Below are positions 7,121-15,207 of a DNA stretch of 21,167 bases, piece by piece. The position numbers and the translations under genes were made by a program. Source of the DNA: CAZDDA01 sp964568045 (lineage in GTDB: Bacteria > Bipolaricaulota > Bipolaricaulia > UBA7950 > UBA9294); contig CAZMOL010000022.1 in assembly GCA_964568045.1 (NCBI GenBank), positions 1 to 21,167 of the forward strand, in the 5' to 3' direction. Under the pieces are notes generated by a model, which was not told the origin of the DNA, did not search any database, and saw only the letters and a program-made list of their open reading frames with translations. Within the stretch, counting starts at the first letter, position 1. Each line of letters opens with the position of its first letter.

Positions 7121-10100
7121 ATGAAGCGGTACGAAAAGCTTACAAAAGATCCGATTGCACGCGAGGAAAAGATTCTTGCGCTGTGGAAGACCAACGCAAC
7201 GTTCAAACAATCCCTGCAAACGACCAAGGGCGGTCCACGGTACGTCTTCTACGAGGGACCACCGACAGCAAACGGGCGGCCACACTTCGGTCATCTGATG
7301 CCTCGCGTGTACAAGGACCTCTTTCCTCGCTACAAGACGATGCAGGGGTTCTACGTAGAGCGAAAGGGTGGCTGGGACACCCACGGGCTTCCGGTGGAAC
7401 TCGAGGTAGAGAAAGAAATCGGCGTCAACAGCAAACCTGAAATCGAGGCCTACGGGGTAGAGAGGTTTGTCGAGCGATGCAGGGAATCGGTGTGGAGGTA
7501 CAAGGCCGAATGGGAGCGGATGATCGAGCGAATGGGATTCTGGATCGATCTCGAATCGGCCTACGTCACCTACACCGATGGCTACATCGAGACCGTTTGG
7601 TGGATGCTCGCGGAGATGTTCCGTCGTGATCTGTTGTACCAGGGACACAAGGTCCTTCCGTACTGTCCACGATGTGGCACCGGTCTCTCCTCGCACGAAG
7701 TGGCACAAGGATACCAGAGAGTGGAGGATCCGTCTCTTTCGGTGCGGATGACGATCGTCTCCGACGAGGGCGCTCAATACAAACAGGAACGTCCGAGCAA
7801 AACGGCGCTGTTAACCTGGACGACCACGCCGTGGACACTGCCGGCAAACGTCGCCCTGGCCATCGCCCCCGAGGCACCCTATGCCGAGGTTGAGCAAAAC
7901 GGCGAACGATTGGTCTTGGCCAAAGCACTTCTTGAGGCGGCCCTGGACAACGACTACGAGGTGATCCGCGAGTTTCCCGGCGAGATGCTCGAGGGATTGG
8001 CCTACGAGCCGCCCTATCGCCTGGTCGACCACCCCAATGCGTACCGCGTGTATGCCGCTGACTTTGTCAACATGGAGGAAGGCACGGGGATCGTCCACAC
8101 TGCCCCTGCTTTCGGTGAAGACGACTATCAATTTGGCATAGACCGAGATCTCCCGTTCTTTCACCCCGTCGATCTCGCCGGGGCGTTCACGGAAGCATTT
8201 CCACTCGGGGCCGGCCGCTTCGTCAAGGAAGTCGATCCGGCGATCATCGAGGATCTCGAGACACGTGGTCTTCTCTATCGCTATACACCATACGAGCACG
8301 ACTACCCATTCTGCTGGCGGTGCAATACGCCCCTGCTCTACTACGCCCTGGATTCATGGTACATCAAGACAACGGCACTGAAGGACGAAATGATCGCCAA
8401 CAACCGTCGCATTCAGTGGTATCCGGCTCACGTCGGCTCGGGACGCCTGGGTGACTTCCTGGAGAATCTCAAGGATTGGGCCCTGTCGCGCGATCGCTAT
8501 TGGGGAACCCCGCTGAACCTGTGGGTGTGCGAAGCGTGCTCGAAGGTGATCGCCATCGGGAGTCGTGCAGAGTTGGTCACCCGCGCGCTGGACAGAGATT
8601 TGGCCGCCAAAGTGGAGCTGCACCGTCCGTACGTTGATGAGGTTGATCTTCGGTGCCCGGACTGCCGGGGCACGATGCACCGTGTGCCGAATGTCATCGA
8701 CACCTGGTTCGACTCGGGGAGCATGCACACTGCACAATGGCACTATCCATTCGAGAACGAGGAGCAGTTTAGGGCAAGTTTCCCCGCCGATTTCATCTGT
8801 GAGGCGATGGAGCAAACCCGGGGCTGGTTCTACACTCTCCTTGCCACCAGCACAATCATTCACGGCGAGCTGCCTTTCCGCAATTGCATCGCCACCGGCC
8901 TTGGCCTGGATGAAGACGGTTTCAAGATGAGCAAGAGCAAGGGGAACGTGATCGATCCCTGGGAGTTGATCGATCGGTACGGGGCGGACTGCCTACGCTG
9001 GTACCTGTTTGCATCGAGCGCGCCGTGGAAGTCAAAGCGGCTCGGTGAAGCCGATATCAAGGAGCCGCTGTACCGCTTCCTGGACACTCTGCGAAACACC
9101 TATGACTTCTTTGCCCTGTATGCCTCAATCGATGCCTACAACCCGGAGACCCACCATTCGGAGCAAGAGCACACGAGCGTCCTTGACCGGTGGATCCTCT
9201 CGCGGCTCGCCTCAACGACGAAGGCGGTGACCGAAGGGCTTGATGCCTACAACGTCATAGCGGCAACCGAGGCACTGGAGGGATTCCTCGATGAGCTGTC
9301 CAACTGGTACATCCGCTCTTCGCGGCGGCGGTTCTGGAAGGGAGGCATGGGCCCGGATAAAGCTGCCGCATACACAACACTCTACGTCGTACTGATCGAT
9401 TATGCGAAGCTCATCGCGCCGTTTATTCCGTTCATCGCCGAGGCGATCTACCAGCGCCTGCGGTGCTCCACCGATCCGCAGAGCGTTCACGTCTGCCGTT
9501 ACCCCCAGGCGAACGAGGGGCACGTCGATGCCGCGCTTGAACGCGAGATGGCACTTGCGCGGAGAATCGTGTCACTCGGTCACAAGGCGCGTAATCAGGC
9601 GCAGTTCAAGGTGCGCCAACCGCTCTCTCGTGCGTTGATTGAAGTGGCGTCCGCGGTCGAGGATGCGACGCTTCGCGATGAGGTACTCGACCTCGTCAGA
9701 GCAGAGCTGAACGTGGAATCGGTGGAAGCCGTGCCAGCGCTCGACCCGCATCTCCAGGAGGTGGCAGCTCCCAACTTCAGCACCCTCGGTCCACGCCTCG
9801 GCTCCCTCGCCGAAAAAGCAGCGGATTGGATCAAGAAGCAACCGGCAAGCGACCTTCGCGAAGCGTTGGCTTCCGGCAACGTTGCTGTCGAGCTAGCGGA
9901 CGAGCGGGTCGAGATCTACGAAGGAGATATTGTGTTTGAATCGGCTGTTCCAAATGGATTCATCCTCGCCGAGGAGGAGGGGCTCCGATTTCTTCTCGAC
10001 GCGAACCTTGACGAGGCGTTGCGTGAGAAGGGGCTCGTGCGTGAATTTGTCCACCAGCTTCAGCTGTTGCGCAAGGAGGCGGGCTTCGAGGTGACCGATC

Positions 10101-10291
10101 GAGTCACCCTTGGCTACGCGAGCGATGCAACAATGGCCAACGTGCTTGAGAGACACAGAGAGCTCATTGCTTCTGAGGTCCTGGCACTCGAAATTAATCC
10201 CACCCTCACACAAGATTACGAAACGCAAAAGGAAATCGTGCTCGCGGGCACAGTGATCAACGTTGGGCTTTCACGGGCAGCAAACGCCTGA
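7121..10291 (+). CDS. ileS: Isoleucyl-tRNA synthetase, type 2 (IleS2-like)
   Basis: This 1056-residue class I synthetase charges tRNA-Ile in the cytoplasm. The ATG at 7121 is preceded by AAAAGGAG. The class I signature appears as HFGH (residues 55-58) within EGPPTANGRPHFGH, and the second signature as KMSKS (602-606). Between them lie the editing domain (TWTTTPWTLPAN) and several Cys pairs (YCPRCG, FCWRC, CEAC, CPDC), some of which may bind zinc. The RKGGWDTHGLPVELEVEKE block and the length of about 1050 fit the type 2 lineage, shared with eukaryotes, archaea and some bacteria, rather than the roughly 940-residue type 1 enzyme. Type 2 enzymes are usually insensitive to mupirocin. The C-terminal anticodon-binding region, including the ALRxKGLVREFVHQ-type segment, is complete. 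purA follows 22 bases downstream. Confidence 0.96.
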   Translation: MKRYEKLTKDPIAREEKILALWKTNATFKQSLQTTKGGPRYVFYEGPPTANGRPHFGHLMPRVYKDLFPRYKTMQGFYVERKGGWDTHGLPVELEVEKEIGVNSKPEIEAYGVERFVERCRESVWRYKAEWERMIERMGFWIDLESAYVTYTDGYIETVWWMLAEMFRRDLLYQGHKVLPYCPRCGTGLSSHEVAQGYQRVEDPSLSVRMTIVSDEGAQYKQERPSKTALLTWTTTPWTLPANVALAIAPEAPYAEVEQNGERLVLAKALLEAALDNDYEVIREFPGEMLEGLAYEPPYRLVDHPNAYRVYAADFVNMEEGTGIVHTAPAFGEDDYQFGIDRDLPFFHPVDLAGAFTEAFPLGAGRFVKEVDPAIIEDLETRGLLYRYTPYEHDYPFCWRCNTPLLYYALDSWYIKTTALKDEMIANNRRIQWYPAHVGSGRLGDFLENLKDWALSRDRYWGTPLNLWVCEACSKVIAIGSRAELVTRALDRDLAAKVELHRPYVDEVDLRCPDCRGTMHRVPNVIDTWFDSGSMHTAQWHYPFENEEQFRASFPADFICEAMEQTRGWFYTLLATSTIIHGELPFRNCIATGLGLDEDGFKMSKSKGNVIDPWELIDRYGADCLRWYLFASSAPWKSKRLGEADIKEPLYRFLDTLRNTYDFFALYASIDAYNPETHHSEQEHTSVLDRWILSRLASTTKAVTEGLDAYNVIAATEALEGFLDELSNWYIRSSRRRFWKGGMGPDKAAAYTTLYVVLIDYAKLIAPFIPFIAEAIYQRLRCSTDPQSVHVCRYPQANEGHVDAALEREMALARRIVSLGHKARNQAQFKVRQPLSRALIEVASAVEDATLRDEVLDLVRAELNVESVEAVPALDPHLQEVAAPNFSTLGPRLGSLAEKAADWIKKQPASDLREALASGNVAVELADERVEIYEGDIVFESAVPNGFILAEEEGLRFLLDANLDEALREKGLVREFVHQLQLLRKEAGFEVTDRVTLGYASDATMANVLERHRELIASEVLALEINPTLTQDYETQKEIVLAGTVINVGLSRAANA

Positions 10292-10313
10292 CAGACCAGC
10301 AAAAGGAGACAGA

Positions 10314-11588
10314 ATGTCGACGGCGATCTTGGGAATGCAGTGGGGCGATGAAGGAAAGGGGAAAATCACTCATCTTCTTGCGAAACAAGCAGAGATGGTC
10401 GTGCGTTTCAACGGCGGTCCTAACGCCGGCCACACAGTAATCGACCGCGGAGTGAAGTTCGGTACCCACCAGATTCCTGCCGGCGCATTCTATCCAGGTG
10501 TCCAGTGTGTTCTGGCTAGTGGCATGGTCATTGACATGAGTGTTCTGAAAGCGGAGTATGAGACGCTCACCGAGCATCTTGGCCAGAGCCCACAGCTGTT
10601 CATCAGTGAAAACGCCCATCTCATTCTGCCATACCATCCAATGCTGGAAGAGCTTGAAGGCAGTGGCGCCCACATCGGAACAACGCGTCGAGGAATCGGT
10701 CCGGCGTACCGAGACAAGGCGGCTCGCGTAGGAATCCGTGCGGGGGATTTGCGTTATCCCTCAAAGCTACGTGACAGGCTCAATCGGCGGGTCGATCTAC
10801 TGAGGCGGACATGGCCCAAAGCATCGGAAATCACCGCTCTATCGGCAGACCGTCTCGCTGAGGAACTCCTGAACATCGCCGAGCCTTTCCTCGGATCGAT
10901 TGGCGACGCTGCTTCCGTCATTCGCACTGCGCTGGGGCAGGATAAACGGGTCCTTTTTGAGGGTGCTCAGGGAGCGCTGTTGGATCTTGATTTTGGAACC
11001 TATCCTTATGTGACTTCCTCGTCTACTACGCTTGCTGGGCTGAGCAACTCCACCGGGGTCACAACTACCGAGGGAATCGACAGCGTTGGGGTGGTAAAGG
11101 CGTACACCACGCGGGTAGGGGAGGGCCCCTTTCCCACCGAGCTTAGCGGGAAGATTGAGAATCGACTCCGCGAACGGGGTGGCGAGTTTGGTGTGACAAC
11201 TGGTCGGCCCCGCCGCTGTGGCTGGCTAGACCTCGTTGCACTCAAGCACGCGGCCGCGTTGAACAGGCTCACGGGCCTGGCGATAACGAAGCTCGATGTG
11301 TTATCGGAGATGGGGGAGATTAAGGTCTGTCGTGCGTATCGCTTAGGGGAAAAGGAGATTACGCGCTTTCCGCTTGGAGAAGAGGAGTTGGCTCACTGCG
11401 AGCCAATCTACGAGACACTTGCCGGCTGGAAAGAAGAGATCCACACAGCGCGTACGCTCGATGCTCTTCCCAGCGCTGCTCGCAGCTACGTGGATCGCAT
11501 TTCACAAGTCCTTGAGGTCCCGCTTACGCTGGTCTCCGTCGGGCCCGCTCCGCAGGAAACGATCGTAATTGGTTTTGACAGGCCCTAG
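10314..11588 (+). CDS. purA: Adenylosuccinate synthetase
   Basis: This 424-residue protein is the usual length for PurA, which joins IMP and aspartate using GTP in the first committed step of AMP synthesis. The start at ATG 10314 follows AAAAGGAG. The N-terminal GTP loop WGDEGKGK carries the catalytic Asp at residue 12, and FNGGPNAGHTV carries the catalytic His at residue 40. Further family blocks are GTTRRGIGPAYRDK, GTYPYVTSSSTTLAG, TTRVGEGPFPTE and TTGRPRRCGWLDL. The gene is almost certainly co-transcribed with ileS. The -35 box of the rplM promoter lies in its last codons, so the 3' end of the gene is under a second, regulatory constraint. Confidence 0.97.
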   Translation: MSTAILGMQWGDEGKGKITHLLAKQAEMVVRFNGGPNAGHTVIDRGVKFGTHQIPAGAFYPGVQCVLASGMVIDMSVLKAEYETLTEHLGQSPQLFISENAHLILPYHPMLEELEGSGAHIGTTRRGIGPAYRDKAARVGIRAGDLRYPSKLRDRLNRRVDLLRRTWPKASEITALSADRLAEELLNIAEPFLGSIGDAASVIRTALGQDKRVLFEGAQGALLDLDFGTYPYVTSSSTTLAGLSNSTGVTTTEGIDSVGVVKAYTTRVGEGPFPTELSGKIENRLRERGGEFGVTTGRPRRCGWLDLVALKHAAALNRLTGLAITKLDVLSEMGEIKVCRAYRLGEKEITRFPLGEEELAHCEPIYETLAGWKEEIHTARTLDALPSAARSYVDRISQVLEVPLTLVSVGPAPQETIVIGFDRP

Positions 11589-11603
11589 GCTGCTCGTTAT
11601 AAT
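11575..11603 (+). promoter_or_regulatory. Perfect-consensus sigma70 promoter for rplM
   Basis: TTGACA at 11575-11580, a 17-base spacer, and TATAAT at 11598-11603 match the housekeeping consensus at all twelve positions. The -35 box is inside the final purA codons (Phe-Asp-Arg-Pro-stop) and the -10 is just after the stop. The predicted start of transcription is near 11610, giving a leader of about 45 bases before the rplM ATG. Confidence 0.85.
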
Positions 11604-11654
11604 CACCCTCTTGATTCTTGATTGCTAAGAACATATCGCTTGCGAGGCATATCC

Positions 11655-12098
11655 ATGCAACGAACCTATGTAGCGAAGAACGAAGAGATCGGCAAGTGCT
11701 GGGACCGCAACTGGTACCTGATCAACGCCGAGGGGATGCACCTCGGACGCCTGGCGTCTGAGATCGCAATTCTGCTTCAAGGCAAGCACAAGCCGATCTA
11801 TACCCCGCATGTGGATACAGGAGACTACGTTGTGGTTATAAACACCGACAAGGTGGAGCTGACAGGGAAGAAGTGGGACCAGAAGCTCTATCAGCGCCAC
11901 AGTGGCTATATTGGCGGTCTGAAAGAAACCCCGTACCGACGGCTGATTGAGAAGCGACCGACTCTTCCCGTTCACGAGGCGGTGCGGCGTATGCTCCCGA
12001 AATCCACCCTCGGGCGGCGCATGCTGCGCAAGCTCAAGCTCTACGCCGGCCCGGCACATCCCCACAGTGCACAACAGCCCGAAGAGATTACCTTCTAG
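11655..12098 (+). CDS. rplM: 50S ribosomal protein L13
   Basis: This 147-residue protein is close to the typical 142-150 of bacterial L13, an early-assembly protein of the large ribosomal subunit. I chose ATG 11655 because the product then begins MQRTYVAK, matching the family start; GAGG lies 10-14 bases upstream. Family blocks are WYLINAEGMHLGRLAS, LLQGKHKPIYTPHVDTGDYVVVIN, KVELTGKKWDQKLYQRHSGYIGGLKE and MLPKSTLGRRMLRKLKLYAG. In most bacteria rpsI (S9) follows directly; here the stop is followed by a palindrome and a gene-poor region with no S9 text in any frame I read. A perfect promoter lies just upstream. Confidence 0.96.
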   Translation: MQRTYVAKNEEIGKCWDRNWYLINAEGMHLGRLASEIAILLQGKHKPIYTPHVDTGDYVVVINTDKVELTGKKWDQKLYQRHSGYIGGLKETPYRRLIEKRPTLPVHEAVRRMLPKSTLGRRMLRKLKLYAGPAHPHSAQQPEEITF

Positions 12099-12118
12099 CG
12101 AAGTTTAGACTGTATATT

Positions 12119-12138
12119 GCGTGGACACGTGTCCACGC
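12119..12138. repeat. Perfect 20-bp palindrome downstream of rplM
   Basis: GCGTGGACACGTGTCCACGC equals its own reverse complement over all 20 bases. It begins 21 bases after the rplM stop. There is no loop and no T run, so it is a poor intrinsic terminator. A dimeric protein binding site, or a cruciform or stem with a short forced loop at an mRNA 3' end, are the main options. Confidence 0.75.
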
Positions 12139-12249
12139 CCCTTCAGACAAAGTCGGGGGAGACTTTTGACACCCTTCCTTTCTATTCCCCGGCCCCGCAA
12201 TTAGGCTGCATGCACACAAAGACGCTTCCGATACGGGTGGTGGGCGAGT

Positions 12250-12813
12250 ATGACAAGCAACACCCATAGTGTGCAGCTCAATATTGATGCAGTTCTGACA
12301 AATACTGTGTCTGCGCTTCGTCAGAAGCCAAGGAATACAGTCACCGTAGGTCCATTATTTCCAACCGCGCAACCGAAAGAACGTATAAGTCGACGTTTTG
12401 GCATCGTACTGGCCTGGACAGCTCACCGCATTAAGGAGATCACCAAGCATTCGCGTGATTTCGGGACGCATCATACTGCTATTTTTCCTTTCGTTCGCTG
12501 GATAAGAAGCATCTCCACCAACTCGAAGCGCTTGCCGTTGCTGCTTACCACAGAATTCTTCCTACATCGCGGTTTGCATCAGAGGCGTACAAGCCTGGCG
12601 AACCATTTGTTCGACGAATCTGCTTGCGCATTGAGTCCCTCAAGGAACATCAAATCTACCATCGCGGACACCGATGCGAAACAACCGCTTGACACCTTGC
12701 TTACAGCAAACCCGTTGGAAGCGGTAAACCGAGCGGTTGCGGCAGCATTGGATCAACCCGGCTGCGGTGGTTTTACGAGGTTCGCATGCCGAAAGGAGGA
12801 AGTAAAAGCGTAA
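12250..12813 (+). CDS. Doubtful hypothetical protein
   Basis: An ATG-started frame of 187 codons with GGTGGGCGAG just upstream. I recognise no family. The product is rich in His, Ser, Thr and Arg, with no signal peptide, membrane helix or repeated motif, and parts of another frame look more protein-like. It may be a chance frame over a decayed gene. I list it because it fills the only large open space in 12099-12909 and because 187 codons without a stop is fairly long for chance. Confidence 0.25.
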   Translation: MTSNTHSVQLNIDAVLTNTVSALRQKPRNTVTVGPLFPTAQPKERISRRFGIVLAWTAHRIKEITKHSRDFGTHHTAIFPFVRWIRSISTNSKRLPLLLTTEFFLHRGLHQRRTSLANHLFDESACALSPSRNIKSTIADTDAKQPLDTLLTANPLEAVNRAVAAALDQPGCGGFTRFACRKEEVKA

Positions 12814-12909
12814 TCGGTGTTACAGACTTTCAAGCCGGCTTTCTGATAGAGTTGAGATGGTTTGGTGCTTTGAAGAATACAATATACGATATGGACAAAG
12901 GAGGTAACA

Positions 12910-15165
12910 ATGAAGGATTGTAAGGTCAGTCTCTATGGCCTTTGCCTTCTCTTGGTAGCCTTTCTCCTGCCGATGATAGGGTATGCTCAAGGGGGAGGAT
13001 ACTACTCACTCAGCCAAGGGGAGACACGGGTGGAGATTAGCCCGTTGGAAGATCCTGCCAGCGCTATCGATTTTTACAGCCTCGAGACGAATCGATCGAA
13101 CACAGGGCTAGAAGGGGTAAACACTGCGACCTTCTTCCTTTACGAGGATACCACGACGGGAACGGTTTCGCTGTTCCTTCTACTCGGTGGAGCCGGTGGA
13201 ACCGCTGGCACAACGGCGATTACACTTTCCGGAATCCCTGTTGGCGCCGATTTCATAGTCAAGGATGATGAGATAGACTCGCGCGACTCATTCGAGGTAA
13301 CTCCACCAACAGGATCCTTGGCCTGGACGTGGGATGAGGGAAACTCGGACGGGGCGGTACTTGCTCCACTCGGACCTGAGTTCGAGGTAACGCTGTATCC
13401 CCAGTTCACTTCAGGGATTACGGCAGTGAAGTTCCTTTTTGGAAGCCTTCTCGGACCACAGACGATCGACCTCAACCTTGTTGATCCGATGATCGTCAAG
13501 GGAACACAGAACTTGTCGCCGATTGTCACGTTCTCAGCGTTGCCTGCCGATCCGCACATCAATGAGCCGGTTACTTTCGACGCCAGCGGATCCGTGGACC
13601 CAGACGGGAGGATCATTACCTACGAATGGGACTTCGATGGAGACGGGATCTTCGAAGTATCCACGGGCGAGCCCGTAGTGACCTACAGCTATCCTACGAG
13701 CGGTGTGATGCTCGTAACACTGCAAGTTACGGATGATGAAGGGGCCGCGGCGAGGTATACGTACGAGGTTCCGGAAACCAGAGGACGTGGCCTCCCGGTT
13801 TCCGAACTGTCGGTGAAGGTCAGACGGGCGATCTCCACGATTCAGGCGCTACCAGGGACCACGTTCAAGGTGGTCGTGCGGATTGAGACCGAGATGGACT
13901 TGGCCGGCGCAGGGCTGCAGGAGAATCTGCCGGTTGGGTGGAAGATAAAGCCCCTAGAAAACGGTGGCGCGGCCTTCAAGCGCGCAGCGGTGCAGTGGGT
14001 ATTCATCGATAAGATCAGGGCCGGCACGAGCAAAGTCATCGCCTACGAGGTGACGGTGCCTGATAGCCAGCAGCTCATTGCCACGACTCTGCCAGTGTGC
14101 TTTGGCATCACTGGAGTCTTCCAGGCCGTCACCCCAGAGTTCCAGCTCCCTGTCGAGGGAGACGGAGAAATTGAGGTCACTGATGCGTTGCGCATCAAAA
14201 CGGCCATTGCTCACCTCGTCCCACGCATTGGCGAGGACATGGAGGACACGGTCGACCTACGGCTATCGCAAAGGATCGATCCCGTCCAGCTCGCGCGGGC
14301 TCTGGAGATGTGGCAGTACGGCGAGCCGGTCCCGTGGACTCAAGGTGCCACGATTGACCTGCCGATGATGAAGGATCTTGCAGCCTACGCGTACACTTGT
14401 ACACCCGTAGATCTACCGCTTCCGCTTGCCCCGGCAGCGAATATCAATGCGGTACGTACCATCGCTACGCCGGTTCCGTGCAGGAATGTCCTCCTGAACT
14501 ACTACGGTAGGGATGGAACCCCTGCAGGGAATAAGTTCACGGTCAAAGTGGAGATCTGGGCCGACCAAGACCTGTACGGTGTGGGCCTCGACGAGGATCT
14601 TCCCACTGGTTGGCTGGTGACACCGATTGAACATCCTGGTTTCACGTACAAGCCGTCGCACATCCAGTGGGTACTGCCGGACAAGCTCCCGGCGGGCACA
14701 TGTAGGGTCATCATCTATCAAGTGGAGGTTCCACAGACTCAAGCAATCGAGACGCCTTCAAGCGACCCCTGCTATGTCAGTACAAACGACCTATTCGGCA
14801 TGGTGGATTCGGCCCTGCCGTGTCAGGAAGTCCCAGTCACTGGAGACAGTGCAGTGGATGTCAGCGATTGTCTCTCTGTCATTGCTGCCATCTCCAGATG
14901 GAATGTGGAAGACGATACAATCGATATCACCCTGTCGGACAAGATTTCGTTCCAACAGGTGCAGCGTGCGATCGCCTTCTGGCTGGAGGACGAAATCGTC
15001 CCTTGGACTTGCAGGAACATCGTCAGCTATGAGCTGTTGAAGACGATTATCGCTTACTGGCTCACCAACACGAACATCTGCGAACCTCTTCCGGGCTCGG
15101 TACAGGATCCCTGTGATCCCGACGATGTTCCCTGCGTGCCCCCATCGGCGGCATGCAGCGGCTGA
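12910..15165 (+). CDS. Secreted PKD protein with two copies of a 'GW' plus helical C-terminal module
   Basis: This 751-residue protein starts at ATG 12910 after AAAGGAGGT. A signal peptide covers residues 1-26 (hydrophobic core, cleavage near GYAQ). Residues about 30-200 form a beta-rich domain I do not recognise. Residues about 203-290 are a PKD domain with DASGSVDPDG and the calcium-loop-like WDFDGDGIFE. Two similar modules follow, about 299-505 and 512-728. Each has a beta part with GL-x-E-x-LPxGW, an IQWV or VQWV block and AGTxxVIxYxVxVP, then a GDxxxxVxDxL segment, and a helical part reading IDxxLSxxI, W, VPWT, IAYW and PLP. The GD segment resembles the first half of a dockerin. A short Cys/Pro-rich tail ends the protein. 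It is probably cell-surface or matrix associated, and is the first of three related genes. Confidence 0.85.
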   Translation: MKDCKVSLYGLCLLLVAFLLPMIGYAQGGGYYSLSQGETRVEISPLEDPASAIDFYSLETNRSNTGLEGVNTATFFLYEDTTTGTVSLFLLLGGAGGTAGTTAITLSGIPVGADFIVKDDEIDSRDSFEVTPPTGSLAWTWDEGNSDGAVLAPLGPEFEVTLYPQFTSGITAVKFLFGSLLGPQTIDLNLVDPMIVKGTQNLSPIVTFSALPADPHINEPVTFDASGSVDPDGRIITYEWDFDGDGIFEVSTGEPVVTYSYPTSGVMLVTLQVTDDEGAAARYTYEVPETRGRGLPVSELSVKVRRAISTIQALPGTTFKVVVRIETEMDLAGAGLQENLPVGWKIKPLENGGAAFKRAAVQWVFIDKIRAGTSKVIAYEVTVPDSQQLIATTLPVCFGITGVFQAVTPEFQLPVEGDGEIEVTDALRIKTAIAHLVPRIGEDMEDTVDLRLSQRIDPVQLARALEMWQYGEPVPWTQGATIDLPMMKDLAAYAYTCTPVDLPLPLAPAANINAVRTIATPVPCRNVLLNYYGRDGTPAGNKFTVKVEIWADQDLYGVGLDEDLPTGWLVTPIEHPGFTYKPSHIQWVLPDKLPAGTCRVIIYQVEVPQTQAIETPSSDPCYVSTNDLFGMVDSALPCQEVPVTGDSAVDVSDCLSVIAAISRWNVEDDTIDITLSDKISFQQVQRAIAFWLEDEIVPWTCRNIVSYELLKTIIAYWLTNTNICEPLPGSVQDPCDPDDVPCVPPSAACSG

Positions 15166-15207
15166 CAGTTGCACTGAGCAAGAGAAGAGTTTTGGGAGAT
15201 GGTACAG

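Larger units (their letters stand above)
12099..12909 (+). other. Gene-poor stretch between rplM and the PKD protein genes
   Basis: It holds a 20-bp perfect palindrome (12119-12138), one doubtful open frame (12250-12813), a second short palindrome AAGCCGGCTT at 12832-12841, and at 12897-12905 the strong ribosome site AAAGGAGGT of the following gene. An orphan AAAGGAGG-like site near 12791-12798 has no start codon at a useful distance. In another frame around 12475-12670 a stretch reads more like protein (it includes KKHLHQLEALAVAAYHRI and RIESLKEHQIYHRGHR), so this may be a decayed gene. Confidence 0.45.

Noticed and set aside
7811..8863. Two antisense open frames of 162 and 169 codons inside ileS
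   Set aside because: They are opposite a clearly conserved synthetase; long antisense frames are expected in GC-rich codon use, and no motif is present.
10257..10673. Antisense frame of 138 codons over the start of purA
   Set aside because: It mirrors the conserved PurA N-terminus and has no own family features.
12852..12883. Promoter TTGAGA/TACAAT before the first PKD gene
   Set aside because: The spacer is 20 bases, too long; other box choices are equally weak, so no promoter is called.
12099..12909. Hidden rpsI (S9) or tRNA gene after rplM
   Set aside because: I read all three forward frames for the S9 C-terminal pattern and looked for the tRNA T-loop text and found neither.
13140..13616. 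Antisense frame of 158 codons in the first PKD gene
   Set aside because: Ser/Pro/Thr-rich shadow of a coding strand with strong signal peptide and domain evidence.
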